The notes under the pieces were generated by a model. That model was not told where the DNA came from. It was given only the letters and a program-made list of their open reading frames with translations, and ran no database searches. DNA of 64,000 nt from Verrucomicrobiaceae bacterium UBA2429 (GTDB taxonomy: Bacteria; Verrucomicrobiota; Verrucomicrobiia; Verrucomicrobiales; Verrucomicrobiaceae), in the NCBI GenBank assembly GCA_002343505.1, contig DDQZ01000070.1, positions 67,611-131,610 on the forward strand. The letters are read 5' to 3'. Shown piece by piece: positions 43,301-51,593 of this stretch; the first letter of the stretch is position 1, and every line of letters begins with the position of its first letter. The translations under genes were made by a program, and so were the position numbers.

Positions 43301-46074
43301 GTGGGCTTCCCTGAATCTGTGGGAGAATCTTTCTGAGCTTCCGGGGCTTTGGATGAAGTTGTTTGGGAAATTCGCAGAGGTTTTGTCGATGGTGCCAATC
43401 CGCTTACCTCCACCTTTTCAAACGTGCCTTCGAGCGGCGCGAAGTCATCGCAGCGTTTGCCAAAGAACAATTCCTTCGCGCCGGGCGCGGTGACGGGCAG
43501 TTCGGCGTCGATCTCCACCTTGCCATTGAGCATGACCTTCACGCGTGAGCCGAGGCGCTCCAGCTTCACGTCATTCCATGTGCCCGGTTCGATCACCGTC
43601 GTGCCGCGCACGATTTGCGAGGCGGCATTGCCATTGAAGACGAACAACCGGCCCGGCGACGAGTCCTTGTAGTTCCCGCCGATGCCGAGGTGATCGCCCG
43701 GCGCTTGATGATCGCCCTTCGGGCCGCGCGAGATGAGGTAGGCGGTCACGGCGCTGACGTTGTTCGCCTTCGTGTTCTTGAAGCGCATCGACGCGGACCA
43801 GTTCTCATGCGCCTTCAGCAAGGCCGAGCTCTGCACCTGCGCCCGCTTCTTCCGCTCCGCCCGCGAAACGGCCCGCTTTGCATTCTCCTCGCCCACTTTC
43901 GAGATGTTCCAAAGCTTCGCGATGAGCGAAGGCTCGATGACGCGATCCCAGATCGTGATCTCATCGAGTCGGCCTTCGAGTCCCTGGCCAAAAAGCACCT
44001 CATTGGCCGCTTTCCCGGCCTTTCCGGTCAAAACGGGCTTTTCGGAGCCATCGAGATGCACGCGCACGTTTTCGCCATCACGGACGAGCACGGCGAAATG
44101 CCAGTCATCGGCGAAACAAGGAGCCGGACTTGCCAAGTCCGGGCTTGAAGAGGGACTTGGCAAGTCCCTCTCCTTGTTCATGCCCCATTCGAGCCTCACC
44201 GTGTGATCCGGGAACTGATGCGCCTTCAAACTGACACCCAGCGCGTTGATCAACTCGCCCGTGCGATCACTCGCGCCGCTTTCGTGGCCGAGCCAGAACC
44301 AAAGGGCGATGGAAGCGGCTGATGGTGCTGGCTCTTTTGGAGAGGCTCTCTCCACAGGCAGATTGCTCCAGTCCGCTTTGATGTGACCACCAGCGACCTG
44401 GACAGCCCTGTTGATGCTCTGATCTTTGGAAAAGGGAGACAGCTTGAGCGCGGATTCCACGCCATAACCAAGCCCACTGCCGACACCTGGCAGATACATG
44501 GCATGACCTCCAACCAATAGCGCATCGTGGACCCATTCGTCAGACCTCATTGAGCGAGCGAATGAAAGCGGTGAATGCAGTTTGAGGCTGACGATTTCGT
44601 CGCAACTGTAGTGGGCCGAAGGTTTTGAAACTTTGATTTCGTGCCCATAGACTCCGACTTCTTTCTTGGCTTCACGCGCAACGCCTGTTCCTAGAATTCC
44701 GAGGGCATAACTGAGTTGAGGCAGCATTTTGCTCTCCGCTTCTGCCTCGAGTCCGGCTGTGCGCGCAGGCCAAGTCGTGTAGCCACCCAGCTTGTGCTGC
44801 TCATACGGCGGTATGTAGCCTTCAGCCCCGTTCGCCAGCTCAATATTGAAGTGCGTCTTGAATGGCGACCACTCTCTCAGCTTCAATCCCGTGATCGCAT
44901 ACACCTCATTGGGCAGCGTGGCGATGCTCAGATCACCAATCCTTATCGCCTGGAGCTTCACGCTCGTCTTTTGGCGCTCATGCAAAATCAGCGCCTCTCT
45001 CGCATACACCTCCTCTTTGCTCTTCGGCACGTCGTTCTCGATCTTCGCGGCGATCGGCTTTGCCCAGGCGAGGCGTTTTTCGTCGGGGACGCGGTAGTTG
45101 AGCTCGAGCGTCTTCTCGATCATGCCGAGCGGGGCGTGATCGACATACTTCACGGTTTGCAGGGCTTTGATGGCGCTGTCGGCGACCTCGGAGGCGTAAG
45201 TGTCGATGGTGATCGTCTTTTTCTCCGCGCCGTAGTCCATCCACATCTGGTCGCCGCTGGTGCCCTGGCTCATGGCGCAGACGAAGGGGCCGTTGCCATC
45301 GCCTTGCAGGCCCATTTTCGCGGCGAGATGCTTGCAGAAGAGGCCGAAGTAGTCGGCGGAGACCGGCGCGGTGCCAAAGTAGTGCTGCGAGTAGTTCGCG
45401 AGCACGCCGAGCGGTTTGCCATCGAGCGTTTGCAGCGCGATGACGCTGAGCTGCGGGTCCACCGGGTCGCTGGGGCCGACGACGTCCTTGCTGAGGTAGC
45501 CGGGGTGCATGTTCGCGCGACCCGTGGCCTCGCCGAAGGGATCCACGACCTCTTTGCCCGGCAGGCGAATCCAGCGGCGGTTGTGCGTGTGCTCCCAGTC
45601 GTCGAACGAGCCCCAGCCGATGCGGGCCGGTTGCAGCGCCTTATCCGCCGCCACGATGGCCTCGGCGATCTTTGGCGTGAGGAATTTCGCATACACGGTG
45701 TCCTTTCGCGTGCCGAGGCAGCCCATCGCCGCCGGCGCGGAGTGCGTGTGCGTGGCGCTGACCATCATGCGATCCACCGGAATGCCGCACTGCTTCGCCG
45801 CGATGCCTTTGGCTTCATCAATGAGCGACTGCTCCATCATGCAGGTGTCCACGATGGCGAAGGCGATCTTCATCTTCCCGTCATCGAGCACGAAACTGCG
45901 CACGAAGAGCTTGTCCGCGAGCCTTTCGCCCCGTCCCTCCAGAAACCCGCCCGCGATGATGCGCGGGAACTCCGTGGGCGAAATGTCCACTGTGGCGACT
46001 CCGGCGCGGAATACAGGCTGCGCACTCAGGCTGGCGACCGCGAGCAAAAACGTGATGATGGGAATGACGCGCAT
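40309..46074 (-). CDS. Ceramidase-like / LamG / PVC-type propeller / HEAT / haem CxxCH fusion
   Basis: The product has 1921 residues and a signal peptide (IPIITFLLAVASLSAQ). Residues about 25-470 resemble the N-terminal domain of neutral/alkaline ceramidase (SATHTHSAPAAMG, NYSQHYFG, SQGTSGDQMW). A concanavalin/LamG-like region spans about 560-910. From about 955 a PVC-type membrane-bound dehydrogenase propeller begins (YRIELVAAEPVVLDPVAFDW, GILTWREGVIVTAAPDIFF). HEAT-like helices fill 1420-1780, and a c-type cytochrome domain ends the protein (C1801-I-S-C-H1805, SLMPEGLEAAMT). A periplasmic redox role with lipid or amide hydrolysis is inferred. Four in-frame palindromic elements lie inside the gene (41863, 42178, 43255, 44115). 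ATG 46074 was chosen over an upstream GTG. Confidence 0.88.
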   Translation of the reverse strand: MRVIPIITFLLAVASLSAQPVFRAGVATVDISPTEFPRIIAGGFLEGRGERLADKLFVRSFVLDDGKMKIAFAIVDTCMMEQSLIDEAKGIAAKQCGIPVDRMMVSATHTHSAPAAMGCLGTRKDTVYAKFLTPKIAEAIVAADKALQPARIGWGSFDDWEHTHNRRWIRLPGKEVVDPFGEATGRANMHPGYLSKDVVGPSDPVDPQLSVIALQTLDGKPLGVLANYSQHYFGTAPVSADYFGLFCKHLAAKMGLQGDGNGPFVCAMSQGTSGDQMWMDYGAEKKTITIDTYASEVADSAIKALQTVKYVDHAPLGMIEKTLELNYRVPDEKRLAWAKPIAAKIENDVPKSKEEVYAREALILHERQKTSVKLQAIRIGDLSIATLPNEVYAITGLKLREWSPFKTHFNIELANGAEGYIPPYEQHKLGGYTTWPARTAGLEAEAESKMLPQLSYALGILGTGVAREAKKEVGVYGHEIKVSKPSAHYSCDEIVSLKLHSPLSFARSMRSDEWVHDALLVGGHAMYLPGVGSGLGYGVESALKLSPFSKDQSINRAVQVAGGHIKADWSNLPVERASPKEPAPSAASIALWFWLGHESGASDRTGELINALGVSLKAHQFPDHTVRLEWGMNKERDLPSPSSSPDLASPAPCFADDWHFAVLVRDGENVRVHLDGSEKPVLTGKAGKAANEVLFGQGLEGRLDEITIWDRVIEPSLIAKLWNISKVGEENAKRAVSRAERKKRAQVQSSALLKAHENWSASMRFKNTKANNVSAVTAYLISRGPKGDHQAPGDHLGIGGNYKDSSPGRLFVFNGNAASQIVRGTTVIEPGTWNDVKLERLGSRVKVMLNGKVEIDAELPVTAPGAKELFFGKRCDDFAPLEGTFEKVEVSGLAPSTKPLRISQTTSSKAPEAQKDSPTDSGKPTDWRLKKSAGLPESVGNHSPHSVPTTTQPLSPEESAKKWHVRDGYRIELVAAEPVVLDPVAFDWDEQGRLWVIEMADYPLGMDGNGKAGGRVVRLEDTDHDGRYDKRHVIVSDLSYPTGILTWREGVIVTAAPDIFFISPDGTKKVLYTGFSTGNQQLRVNGLRWGMDGWVYCAAGAHHGGYNKGTQIECKLTGEKIDLGSRDFRFKPDTGELDPQSGPSQFGRARDDWGHWFGVQNSFPLWHYVLQDHYLRRNPHVIPPDPIHQLFPRNPPVYPASSSEKRFHSFDQAGRFTSACGIEVYRDQVLFNDGKTHAFTCEPFHNVVQHHLLEDDGVTFKAVPDSSHLAPRDEQTASKSGKASKQGNAPLISTERDGYFAGAHHDFLASEDRWCRPVMVRTGPDGALWVADMYRYMIEHPQWLPQNGKDELLPHYREGDDKGRIWRVVKSSHLAPRDEHTASKSGKASGKGNVPFISTERDDYFASPNGWLRDKAQMELFWLKSMPALNEALNAISGPMSDLATVQLNWLIREYGVLNARDALKLLQNRSARIREQALQMIEGMKWNSQLEEDLALQKALAKLVDDQDAKVRLQLACTLGELKFEWAGDLLAELLDAAPADSPLQGAAMSSVLPHLERVCAAFPESGEPENNKAIGMLFRCALATKNEKAISALLSQVEAKMHFEELLAVLDEKNLSLAAFAKQVTDAKAREAVDKMAARLQQAADSIQTAPTMESLVLLASDREHRERMKALLPELWAKTGNAEVLRLVAKLQPQGGVEFLLEGWDQRTPALRVQILETLLSNDAWTLALLKRPEAKSADAATRARLMKHPKKNIASLAEKVFEDSTSATRAAVVEKFKPALKLQGDATRGKTVFASVCISCHKLDGVGLELGPDLRSVAQHDAEKLLNSILDPSAIIESGFMAYHCTLKSGEQLYGVIATETSASLTLKMAGNLTKSVLRSDVASLKSTGISLMPEGLEAAMTPQSLADLIAYLQKPR
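41863..41963. mobile_element. 101-bp element with 16-bp terminal inverted repeats, copy 1
   Basis: The ends are GTAGTCATCTCGCTCC and GGAGCGAGATGGCTAC (15 of 16 paired). The centre is shared with copy 2 at 42178, including CGCTTTCCCGCTTTTGGACG. It lies inside the ceramidase/haem gene and is translated as SSHLAPRDEHTASKSGKASG and following residues. No transposase is encoded, so it is a MITE- or REP-like element. Confidence 0.85.
42178..42278. mobile_element. 101-bp element with 16-bp terminal inverted repeats, copy 2
   Basis: The ends GTAGCCATCTCGCTCC and GGAGCGAGATGGCTAC are perfect inverted repeats. It has the same length, orientation and reading frame as copy 1 and is read as SSHLAPRDEQTASKSGKASK in the host protein. 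Both copies are preceded by CAAA on the plus strand. Confidence 0.88.
43255..43324. repeat. 70-bp double-stem palindrome inside CDS
   Basis: The outer stem TCCCACAGATTCAGG pairs with CCTGAATCTGTGGGA. An inner stem GCCCGCAGATT pairs with AATCTGTGGGC with one mismatch. It is in frame in the ceramidase/haem gene, at the start of the linker before the PVC propeller (residues about 917-940). Confidence 0.8.
44115..44177. repeat. 63-bp palindrome inside CDS
   Basis: AACAAGGAG then GGACTTGCCAAGTCC pair with GGACTTGGCAAGTCC then CTCCTTGTT, with a 2-nt mismatch between stems and a 12-nt loop. The length is an exact multiple of three. It codes for residues about 633-653 (NKERDLPSPSSSPDLASPAP) in the LamG-like region. 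Confidence 0.82.
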
Positions 46075-46169
46075 GATGCCGGAGGGCACGCAAGCGCGGG
46101 GGAAGCTCTTTCAGACGGGCATCCAATGAAGGAAGGCGGTCTTTCCAGACGTTTGTCTCCGCCCCCCCA

Positions 46170-47489
46170 ATGTCAGTTTTTGCCAGTCATCCCATCCTCC
46201 GTCTCTTTGCCTCGCCGCAGCATTTGTGGCGGACGGTGTCGCTGGGCTTGAAAAGCATCTGGCTCAACAAGCTGCGCTCGTTTTTGACCGCTCTGGGAGT
46301 CATCTTTGGCGTGGCCTCGGTGGTGGCGATGCTGGCGATCGGCGAGGGCGCGAGTCATGAGGCGCAGGAGCAAATCCGCAGGCTGGGCAGCCAGAACATC
46401 ATCCTGGAAAGCGTGAAGCCGCCGGACGGGCAGGGGTCCACGGGCGAGACGCGCAGCATGATCATCGAATACGGGCTCACGATGCGCGACATCCAGCAGA
46501 TCCGCCAGACGGTTCCCGGAGTGAGCGTGGTGGTGCCCAGCCGCATCTTGACGGAGAACATCTGGAATCTGGACCGCAGTGTGGACGGGCAGATCATGGG
46601 TGTGCTGCCGGTTTATCCGGAAATGCGCAACCGCCGCGTGTTGCAGGGCCGCTTTTTCACCGACTTGGAGATGAACGAAAAGCTGCCCGTGTGCGTGCTC
46701 AATGAGACGGCGGCATCCAAGCTGTTCCCGCTTTCAACACCCACGGGCAAGTCGGTGCGCGTGAAGGGTTACTATTACAAGATCGTGGGCATCCTCGAGG
46801 ACGAAGGCCAGCGCGTCGGCACGGATGGCGGGCCCTCCAGCAACAACGCCTCCGCCCAGCTCATGCTGCCCTACTCCACGCTCATGGACCAGTATGGCGA
46901 GACGTTTTTCCGATTCCGCAGCGGCAGCTTCGAGGCGGAGAAGGTGGAGTTTCATGAGGCGGTCGTGCGCGTGGAGGATGTGAACCAGGTGGAGAGCCGC
47001 GCCAATGCCATCCGCCATCTGCTGGCGAAGAACCACAAGAAAGAGGACTGGCGCATCATCGTGCCGGTGGAGCTGCTGCGGCAGGCGGAGCGCACGAAGC
47101 AGATCTTCAGCATCGTGCTCGGCAGCATCGCGGCCATCTCGCTGCTGGTGGGCGGCATCGGCATCATGAACATCATGCTCGCCAGCGTCACCGAGCGCAC
47201 GCGCGAGATTGGCATCCGCCGCGCCATGGGCGCGCGGCAGGCGGACATTGTGCTGCAATTTCTCGTGGAGACCGTGCTGCTCTCCGGAGCGGGCGGCATC
47301 ATCGGCGTGGTGCTCGGCGTGTCCATCCCGGTGGCGGTGGAGCACTTCGCTGGCGTCACCACGGTGGTGAAAATATGGTCACCCGCGCTGGCCTTCCTCA
47401 TCTCCGTGCTCACAGGCATCGGCTTCGGCATCTACCCGGCCCGGCGCGCCGCGCGCATGAACCCGGTGGAGGCGCTGCGGCATGAGTGA
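46170..47489 (+). CDS. MacB-like ABC transporter permease
   Basis: The product has 439 residues. The N-terminal helix with LKSIWLNKLRSFLTALGVIF and GVASVVAMLAIGEGA is the MacB/LolC start. A MacB periplasmic core domain (about 70-290) follows, and the FtsX domain at about 310-430 has LLVGGIGIMNIMLASVTERT, REIGIRRAMGARQADI and the ending YPARRAARMNPVEALRHE. It uses ATP hydrolysis by a separate ATPase to extrude or extract substrates; no ATPase gene is adjacent. It is divergent from the ceramidase/haem gene (95 bases) and convergent with the helicase gene (8 bases). Confidence 0.9.
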   Translation: MSVFASHPILRLFASPQHLWRTVSLGLKSIWLNKLRSFLTALGVIFGVASVVAMLAIGEGASHEAQEQIRRLGSQNIILESVKPPDGQGSTGETRSMIIEYGLTMRDIQQIRQTVPGVSVVVPSRILTENIWNLDRSVDGQIMGVLPVYPEMRNRRVLQGRFFTDLEMNEKLPVCVLNETAASKLFPLSTPTGKSVRVKGYYYKIVGILEDEGQRVGTDGGPSSNNASAQLMLPYSTLMDQYGETFFRFRSGSFEAEKVEFHEAVVRVEDVNQVESRANAIRHLLAKNHKKEDWRIIVPVELLRQAERTKQIFSIVLGSIAAISLLVGGIGIMNIMLASVTERTREIGIRRAMGARQADIVLQFLVETVLLSGAGGIIGVVLGVSIPVAVEHFAGVTTVVKIWSPALAFLISVLTGIGFGIYPARRAARMNPVEALRHE

Positions 47490-47497
47490 GGGCGGCT

Positions 47498-50107
47498 TTA
47501 TTCGCCGCCTCCCGTCTTTCTCTCAAACTCCCGCCACAGCCTCTCGATGGCCTCCTCGGGGTCTTCGAGCATCATGCCTTCCTTGATCTTGCTGGCGTAG
47601 ATGCCGAAGGAGAAGGGGCTGACGACGGGCACATCCACCAGATGCCAGTCCAGCCGTGGGGCGCGCTCCAGGAACTCGATGGCACGCGGCAAATCCAGGA
47701 AGGTGTGTGTGGACTCGCGGTAGGCCTGCGTGAGCATGGGGTGATCCGGCTCATGCTCGGCGAGCACGCGGAAGAGGATCTCCGCGCTCCACCGCAGGTG
47801 CTTGAGGCGCTGCTCTTTGCCGGGGCGGTTGCGCGGGACCATGAAGCCGGTCTGCGCCACACCGCGGAAGTTCCACTTCACCAGCTCGCTCTGCTCCAGG
47901 GCGGCGCGCATGTCGCGTTCGGGATCACCGGTGGCGAAGAGCTCCCTCCAGGCATCGAGTTCGAGGTCTTGAAACGACTTCACTGCGAGCAGGAAGCCGT
48001 AGTCATCTATCGTGACCAGGGTGTTGCCGCCGACGGCTTCCTTCAGCCGGTGGGAGATGATGCGGCTGAGCGCGTCATTGGCGCTGCGGCCGATGAGGCT
48101 GTGGAAGAAAAAATGCACGCGCTCGGTGTCGGCACCTTCTCGGTCCTCCACGAAGCGCTCGATGAGAAAGGTGTCGTCTGTGGGGATGCGTGAGACGCGC
48201 AGCTGGTTCCGGCAATGACGCACGATGGCCTCGGCATTGGTCTGGGAGATCTCGAAGCGCTCGATGAGCCAGTCGGTGATGCCTTCCGGTTCATCCATGC
48301 GCGCTGCCAGCTCCGTGCGCAGCAGCGCCACCTCGCGCGCCAGGCCGGAGGAGAGCGGCATTTTGTTCGCGTTCCAGGCGGGCACGGTGGGCAGGCGGCC
48401 CACGGCATCCTCCACGCGCGCCTCAGCCACACCGGTCTCCATTAAGCGCACAGTGCGCCCGGCCAGCACAAAGATGTCTCCCAGTTTCAGCCGCTTCAAA
48501 AAGCCCTCCTCGATCTGCCCCAGCCGCCGTTTGCCGAGCAAAACGCTCACCATGCCCTCGGTGTGGATGACGCCCACATTCGCCAGATACTCGCGCTCGA
48601 CCTTTTTGTTCGGCACGCCCAGCCGCCCGTCCCGCCAGACGATCTTGCCGAAGTTCTCGCGGTATTGCTTTTCCAGGGAGCGCCCGCCGCCTTCCAGGTA
48701 ATTCAGCACGCGGTCCAGCTCCGCCTCAGTGAGACTGCGGAAGGGAAATGCCGCGCGCACCGTGGCCAGCACGCTTTCCCGTGTGTGGCCGCCCTCCATG
48801 GCCATGCCCACGAGATGCTGCGCCAGCACATCGAGCGGGCACTCCAGCGGGCGCACCGCGTCCAGCCGTGTGGCGCGTGTCATCTCGGCGCAGACGATAC
48901 ATTCCATGAGGTCGTTCACATTCGTGGCGACGAGGATGCCGTGGCTCTCCGTGTGGATGCTGTGCCCGCTGCGGCCGATGCGCTGGAGCGCGCGGCTGAT
49001 GCCCTTCGGCGTGGAGATCATCACCACGCAGTCCACGCTGCCGATGTCCACGCCGAGTTCGAGGCTGGTGCTGCACACCACGGCGCGCAGCTCGCCGTTC
49101 TTCAGCCGGTCCTCCACCTCCAGGCGCACATCGCGGTCCAGGGAGGCGTGGTGCGCCTCGATCTTCTCCGCCAGTTTCGGCAGCGCATTTTTGAGCCGGA
49201 TGGTGATGCTCTCCGTGCTGCTGCGCGTGTTGCAAAAGAGGATCACATTCCGGCTGCGCTCGACGATGCGCGCGATGTCTTCCATGACCCGCTGCGCCGT
49301 GTAGCCGGCGCTGGGGTAAGGATCACGCCGCAGCGGGGAAAGCACCTCCACACGCCTGCGCCGCTCCATGCGCGCCTCGACGATCTCACACGCCCGGCCC
49401 GGCCCGACCAGGAACTCCGCCAGCAAAGGCAGCGGCGCGGCCGTGGCCGAGAGGCCGATGCGGGTAGGACAGGCGTCCCGCCTGTCACGGGTGAACCGGG
49501 CATTCTGCCCGGTTTCCCCGGCAACGGGCAGGATGCCCGTTGCACATGAGACAGGCAGAATGCCTGACCTGCGCGCCAGCCGCTCCAGGCTGAGCATGAG
49601 GTGCGCGCCGCGCTTGTTCTCCGCCAGCGCGTGCAGCTCGTCCACGATGACGAAACGCACGCCGCCCAGCGCCTCCGCCCAGCCCGCCTGCGGCAAAAGG
49701 ATGGCCAGGCTCTCCGGCGTGGTCAGCAGGATGTGCGGCGGCTGGCGCTTCAGCTTGGCGCGCTCGCTGGCGGTGGTGTCACCCGTGCGGGTGCCGAGGC
49801 GCACCACCTCCTCCAGGCCCAGGCCGCGCAGCGCGGGCAGCAAGTTTTTTTGGATGTCATAGGTCAGCGCTCGCAGTGGCGAAACATAGAGGCAATGAAC
49901 GCGCCCCTCCAGCGTCCCCGCCTCGTGCGCGCGGACGAGGTGATCCAGCACGCCCAGGAAACCCGCCAGCGTCTTGCCACTGCCCGTGGGCGAGGAGAGC
50001 AGCACCGAGCGGCCTGCCAGGATGTGCGGCAGCGTCAGCTCCTGCGCCTGAGTCAGCCTGCCAAAAGTCGCGCTGATCCAGTCTTGCAGCCGTGGATGCG
50101 GAGACAT
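47498..50107 (-). CDS. Lhr-type DEAD/DEAH helicase with hairpin-encoded insert
   Basis: The product has 869 residues. The superfamily-2 core shows TGSGKT (41-46), SPLRAL, TTPESL, DELH (156-159), LSATAAP (219-225), ILFCNTRSSTESI, SLELGVDIG and QRIGRSGH. The long C-terminal Lhr-core region follows (about 440-860). The family is ATP-dependent 3'-5' DNA/RNA helicases linked to DNA repair. Residues about 180-217 (GILPVSCATGILPVAGETG and following) are foreign: they are encoded by four consecutive hairpins at 49468-49568 and lie between motifs II and III. The start ATG 50107 gives a normal N-terminus; the open frame runs on to 50284 without homologous sequence. Confidence 0.92.
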   Translation of the reverse strand: MSPHPRLQDWISATFGRLTQAQELTLPHILAGRSVLLSSPTGSGKTLAGFLGVLDHLVRAHEAGTLEGRVHCLYVSPLRALTYDIQKNLLPALRGLGLEEVVRLGTRTGDTTASERAKLKRQPPHILLTTPESLAILLPQAGWAEALGGVRFVIVDELHALAENKRGAHLMLSLERLARRSGILPVSCATGILPVAGETGQNARFTRDRRDACPTRIGLSATAAPLPLLAEFLVGPGRACEIVEARMERRRRVEVLSPLRRDPYPSAGYTAQRVMEDIARIVERSRNVILFCNTRSSTESITIRLKNALPKLAEKIEAHHASLDRDVRLEVEDRLKNGELRAVVCSTSLELGVDIGSVDCVVMISTPKGISRALQRIGRSGHSIHTESHGILVATNVNDLMECIVCAEMTRATRLDAVRPLECPLDVLAQHLVGMAMEGGHTRESVLATVRAAFPFRSLTEAELDRVLNYLEGGGRSLEKQYRENFGKIVWRDGRLGVPNKKVEREYLANVGVIHTEGMVSVLLGKRRLGQIEEGFLKRLKLGDIFVLAGRTVRLMETGVAEARVEDAVGRLPTVPAWNANKMPLSSGLAREVALLRTELAARMDEPEGITDWLIERFEISQTNAEAIVRHCRNQLRVSRIPTDDTFLIERFVEDREGADTERVHFFFHSLIGRSANDALSRIISHRLKEAVGGNTLVTIDDYGFLLAVKSFQDLELDAWRELFATGDPERDMRAALEQSELVKWNFRGVAQTGFMVPRNRPGKEQRLKHLRWSAEILFRVLAEHEPDHPMLTQAYRESTHTFLDLPRAIEFLERAPRLDWHLVDVPVVSPFSFGIYASKIKEGMMLEDPEEAIERLWREFERKTGGGE
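49468..49568. repeat. Four tandem 3-nt-loop hairpins inside helicase gene
   Basis: GACAGGCG-TCC-CGCCTGTC (49468-49486), AACCGGGCA-TTC-TGCCCGGTT (49494-49514), CAACGGGCA-GGA-TGCCCGTTG (49522-49542) and CAGGCA-GAA-TGCCTG within 49550-49568 are spaced 26, 28 and 28 bases apart. Stems differ but pairing is conserved. The array is read through in frame. Confidence 0.88.
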
Positions 50108-50280
50108 GATGCCAGCATCATCGGATGAGGTTTGGAGAAATCTTATTTTCGCGCCCGGCACTCCCCACTTTACGCTTGTGCCGTGCTTGGTAACAACGCC
50201 GCGATGACACCGGGCGCGAAATGCGAGCGCTTTTGTCACAACGACGAAGATCCCGAGGGCTGCGGTGAATGCGCGGCATG

Positions 50281-50868
50281 TCACCCAGCGTCCGCTCCAG
50301 CGAAGACGATGCGCTCTCCCTGCCGCTCATACCGTGCGAGGACACGACCGGTTTGGCCGGGCTGGATTTCAATGAGCGCGCGGTTTTTGTTTTCCATCCC
50401 GCACTCGCGGAACCGCCGTCCCGTTCCGGCCAGGCGCGGCAGATGGGACCAGTCCGGGATGCCGAGCCCGGCGATGACGCTGCCGGGCGGCAGCGGGGTT
50501 TCGTCCATGAGCCACACATGCGGGGTCATTTTCAGCAAGTGCGCGTGGTGGCTGGCGCGCAACTCCGCCACCCAGAAGGCGCGCAGCGCGGGCAGGCGGA
50601 GCAGGGCCTGCCAGCGCGGATCGGCAAGGGCGGGCGCGGACCCGGAGGTGAGCAGATGGTCTTCGAGGACCAGTTCAAAGACTTCAGGCAGGGTTTCGGA
50701 GGCGGTTTCGCGAGGCATCCAGCGTTCGAGAAAGGCGGTCAGGGGCGCGTCCAGCCGGCGCTTGAGGAGACGCAGCCGGAGCAGCCTCATCGCCTGAAGC
50801 CAGAGCGCGGTCTCGTGGCCCAGTGAAGGCAGGTCTTTGCGCAGAGGATGGTCTTCCGGCAGGGACAT
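50281..50868 (-). CDS. Hypothetical cytoplasmic protein coupled to DUF4412 gene
   Basis: The product has 195 residues. I recognise no domain. The first half is helical and rich in Leu/Arg (MRLLRLRLLKRRLDAPLTAF); the second half has Trp and Pro (MTPHVWLMDETPLPPGSVIA). No signal peptide is present. Its ATG overlaps the stop of the DUF4412 gene as TGATG, so translation is probably coupled. ATG 50868 was preferred to the GTG just upstream. Confidence 0.65.
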   Translation of the reverse strand: MSLPEDHPLRKDLPSLGHETALWLQAMRLLRLRLLKRRLDAPLTAFLERWMPRETASETLPEVFELVLEDHLLTSGSAPALADPRWQALLRLPALRAFWVAELRASHHAHLLKMTPHVWLMDETPLPPGSVIAGLGIPDWSHLPRLAGTGRRFRECGMENKNRALIEIQPGQTGRVLARYERQGERIVFAGADAG

Positions 50869-51530
50869 CACTTCCCGGCGGGCAGGCCGGGTATCTTCAT
50901 CTCATTGTAGTCTTCGGGGATCGTGAAGACGGAATCGTCCACGTTTTCCTCCTTGGCGGAGACGAGTTCGGAGATGTTGGACTTGCCCATGACAGTCATC
51001 TCTGACTTGATGACCATGCCGGGGAAGTCAGCGGCCTGCGGGGCGAATGCGGCGGCTGGATTGCCCATTGCCTGCATCATCTTGTCATGGGCCGCGGCCA
51101 TTTCCTTGTATCCCTTGAAGTCGGCGGCCACCCAAAATTTGCCGCTGCCGATGGGTCCTGACCAGGAGTAGATTTCGCACTCGTAATCACCCACTTTTTC
51201 TTTTTGACCGGTGGCCGCGGGTTTGGCTGCGGGCTTGTCTCCGCCGAGAGCGGGGGCGGCCATTGCCATCATGCTTTTCATCTTCTCCGGGTCGAGCTTC
51301 ATCTTCATCTTCTGCGCGTGCATGATCATGACGATGCCGCCGCTGTCACCGCCATTGGCGATCAGTGTCATCTGTTTGCCCGCGTCGAGGCGGGTCTTAT
51401 CTCCTTTGATCTGGATTTTCACCTCCTGGACCTGGCCGTCGGTGGTGGATTTCTGAATCATAATCCAGTCGGCGAACGCGGAAGGCACGGCAAGTAACCC
51501 GGCGAGGAGGGAAAAAAGGATGGCTTTCAT
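50868..51530 (-). CDS. DUF4412-like secreted protein
   Basis: The product has 220 residues. A signal peptide (MKAILFSLLAGLLAVPSAFA) is followed by a Met/Lys-rich domain (KMKMKLDPEKMKSMMAMAAP) and two beta segments (KEKVGDYECEIYSWSGPIGS, KFWVAADFKGYK) that match the DUF4412 pattern. The function is unknown; a periplasmic or outer-membrane location is likely. Its stop overlaps the start of the gene at 50281-50868, and it lies 63 bases upstream, in genome order, of the end of the haem protein gene on the same strand. Confidence 0.75.
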   Translation of the reverse strand: MKAILFSLLAGLLAVPSAFADWIMIQKSTTDGQVQEVKIQIKGDKTRLDAGKQMTLIANGGDSGGIVMIMHAQKMKMKLDPEKMKSMMAMAAPALGGDKPAAKPAATGQKEKVGDYECEIYSWSGPIGSGKFWVAADFKGYKEMAAAHDKMMQAMGNPAAAFAPQAADFPGMVIKSEMTVMGKSNISELVSAKEENVDDSVFTIPEDYNEMKIPGLPAGK

Positions 51531-51593
51531 GGCGCGCGGACATTAAGCCGGCCGCGCGCGCGCGGCAATGCCGGAAATCCTCCTGACGGCAGG

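Noticed and set aside
50204-50290. Small Cys-rich frame (KCERFCHNDEDPEGCGECAA) on plus strand
   Set aside because: It continues as the antisense of the hypothetical gene at 50281-50868; although the cysteine spacing is attractive, no stop or family supports a real small protein.
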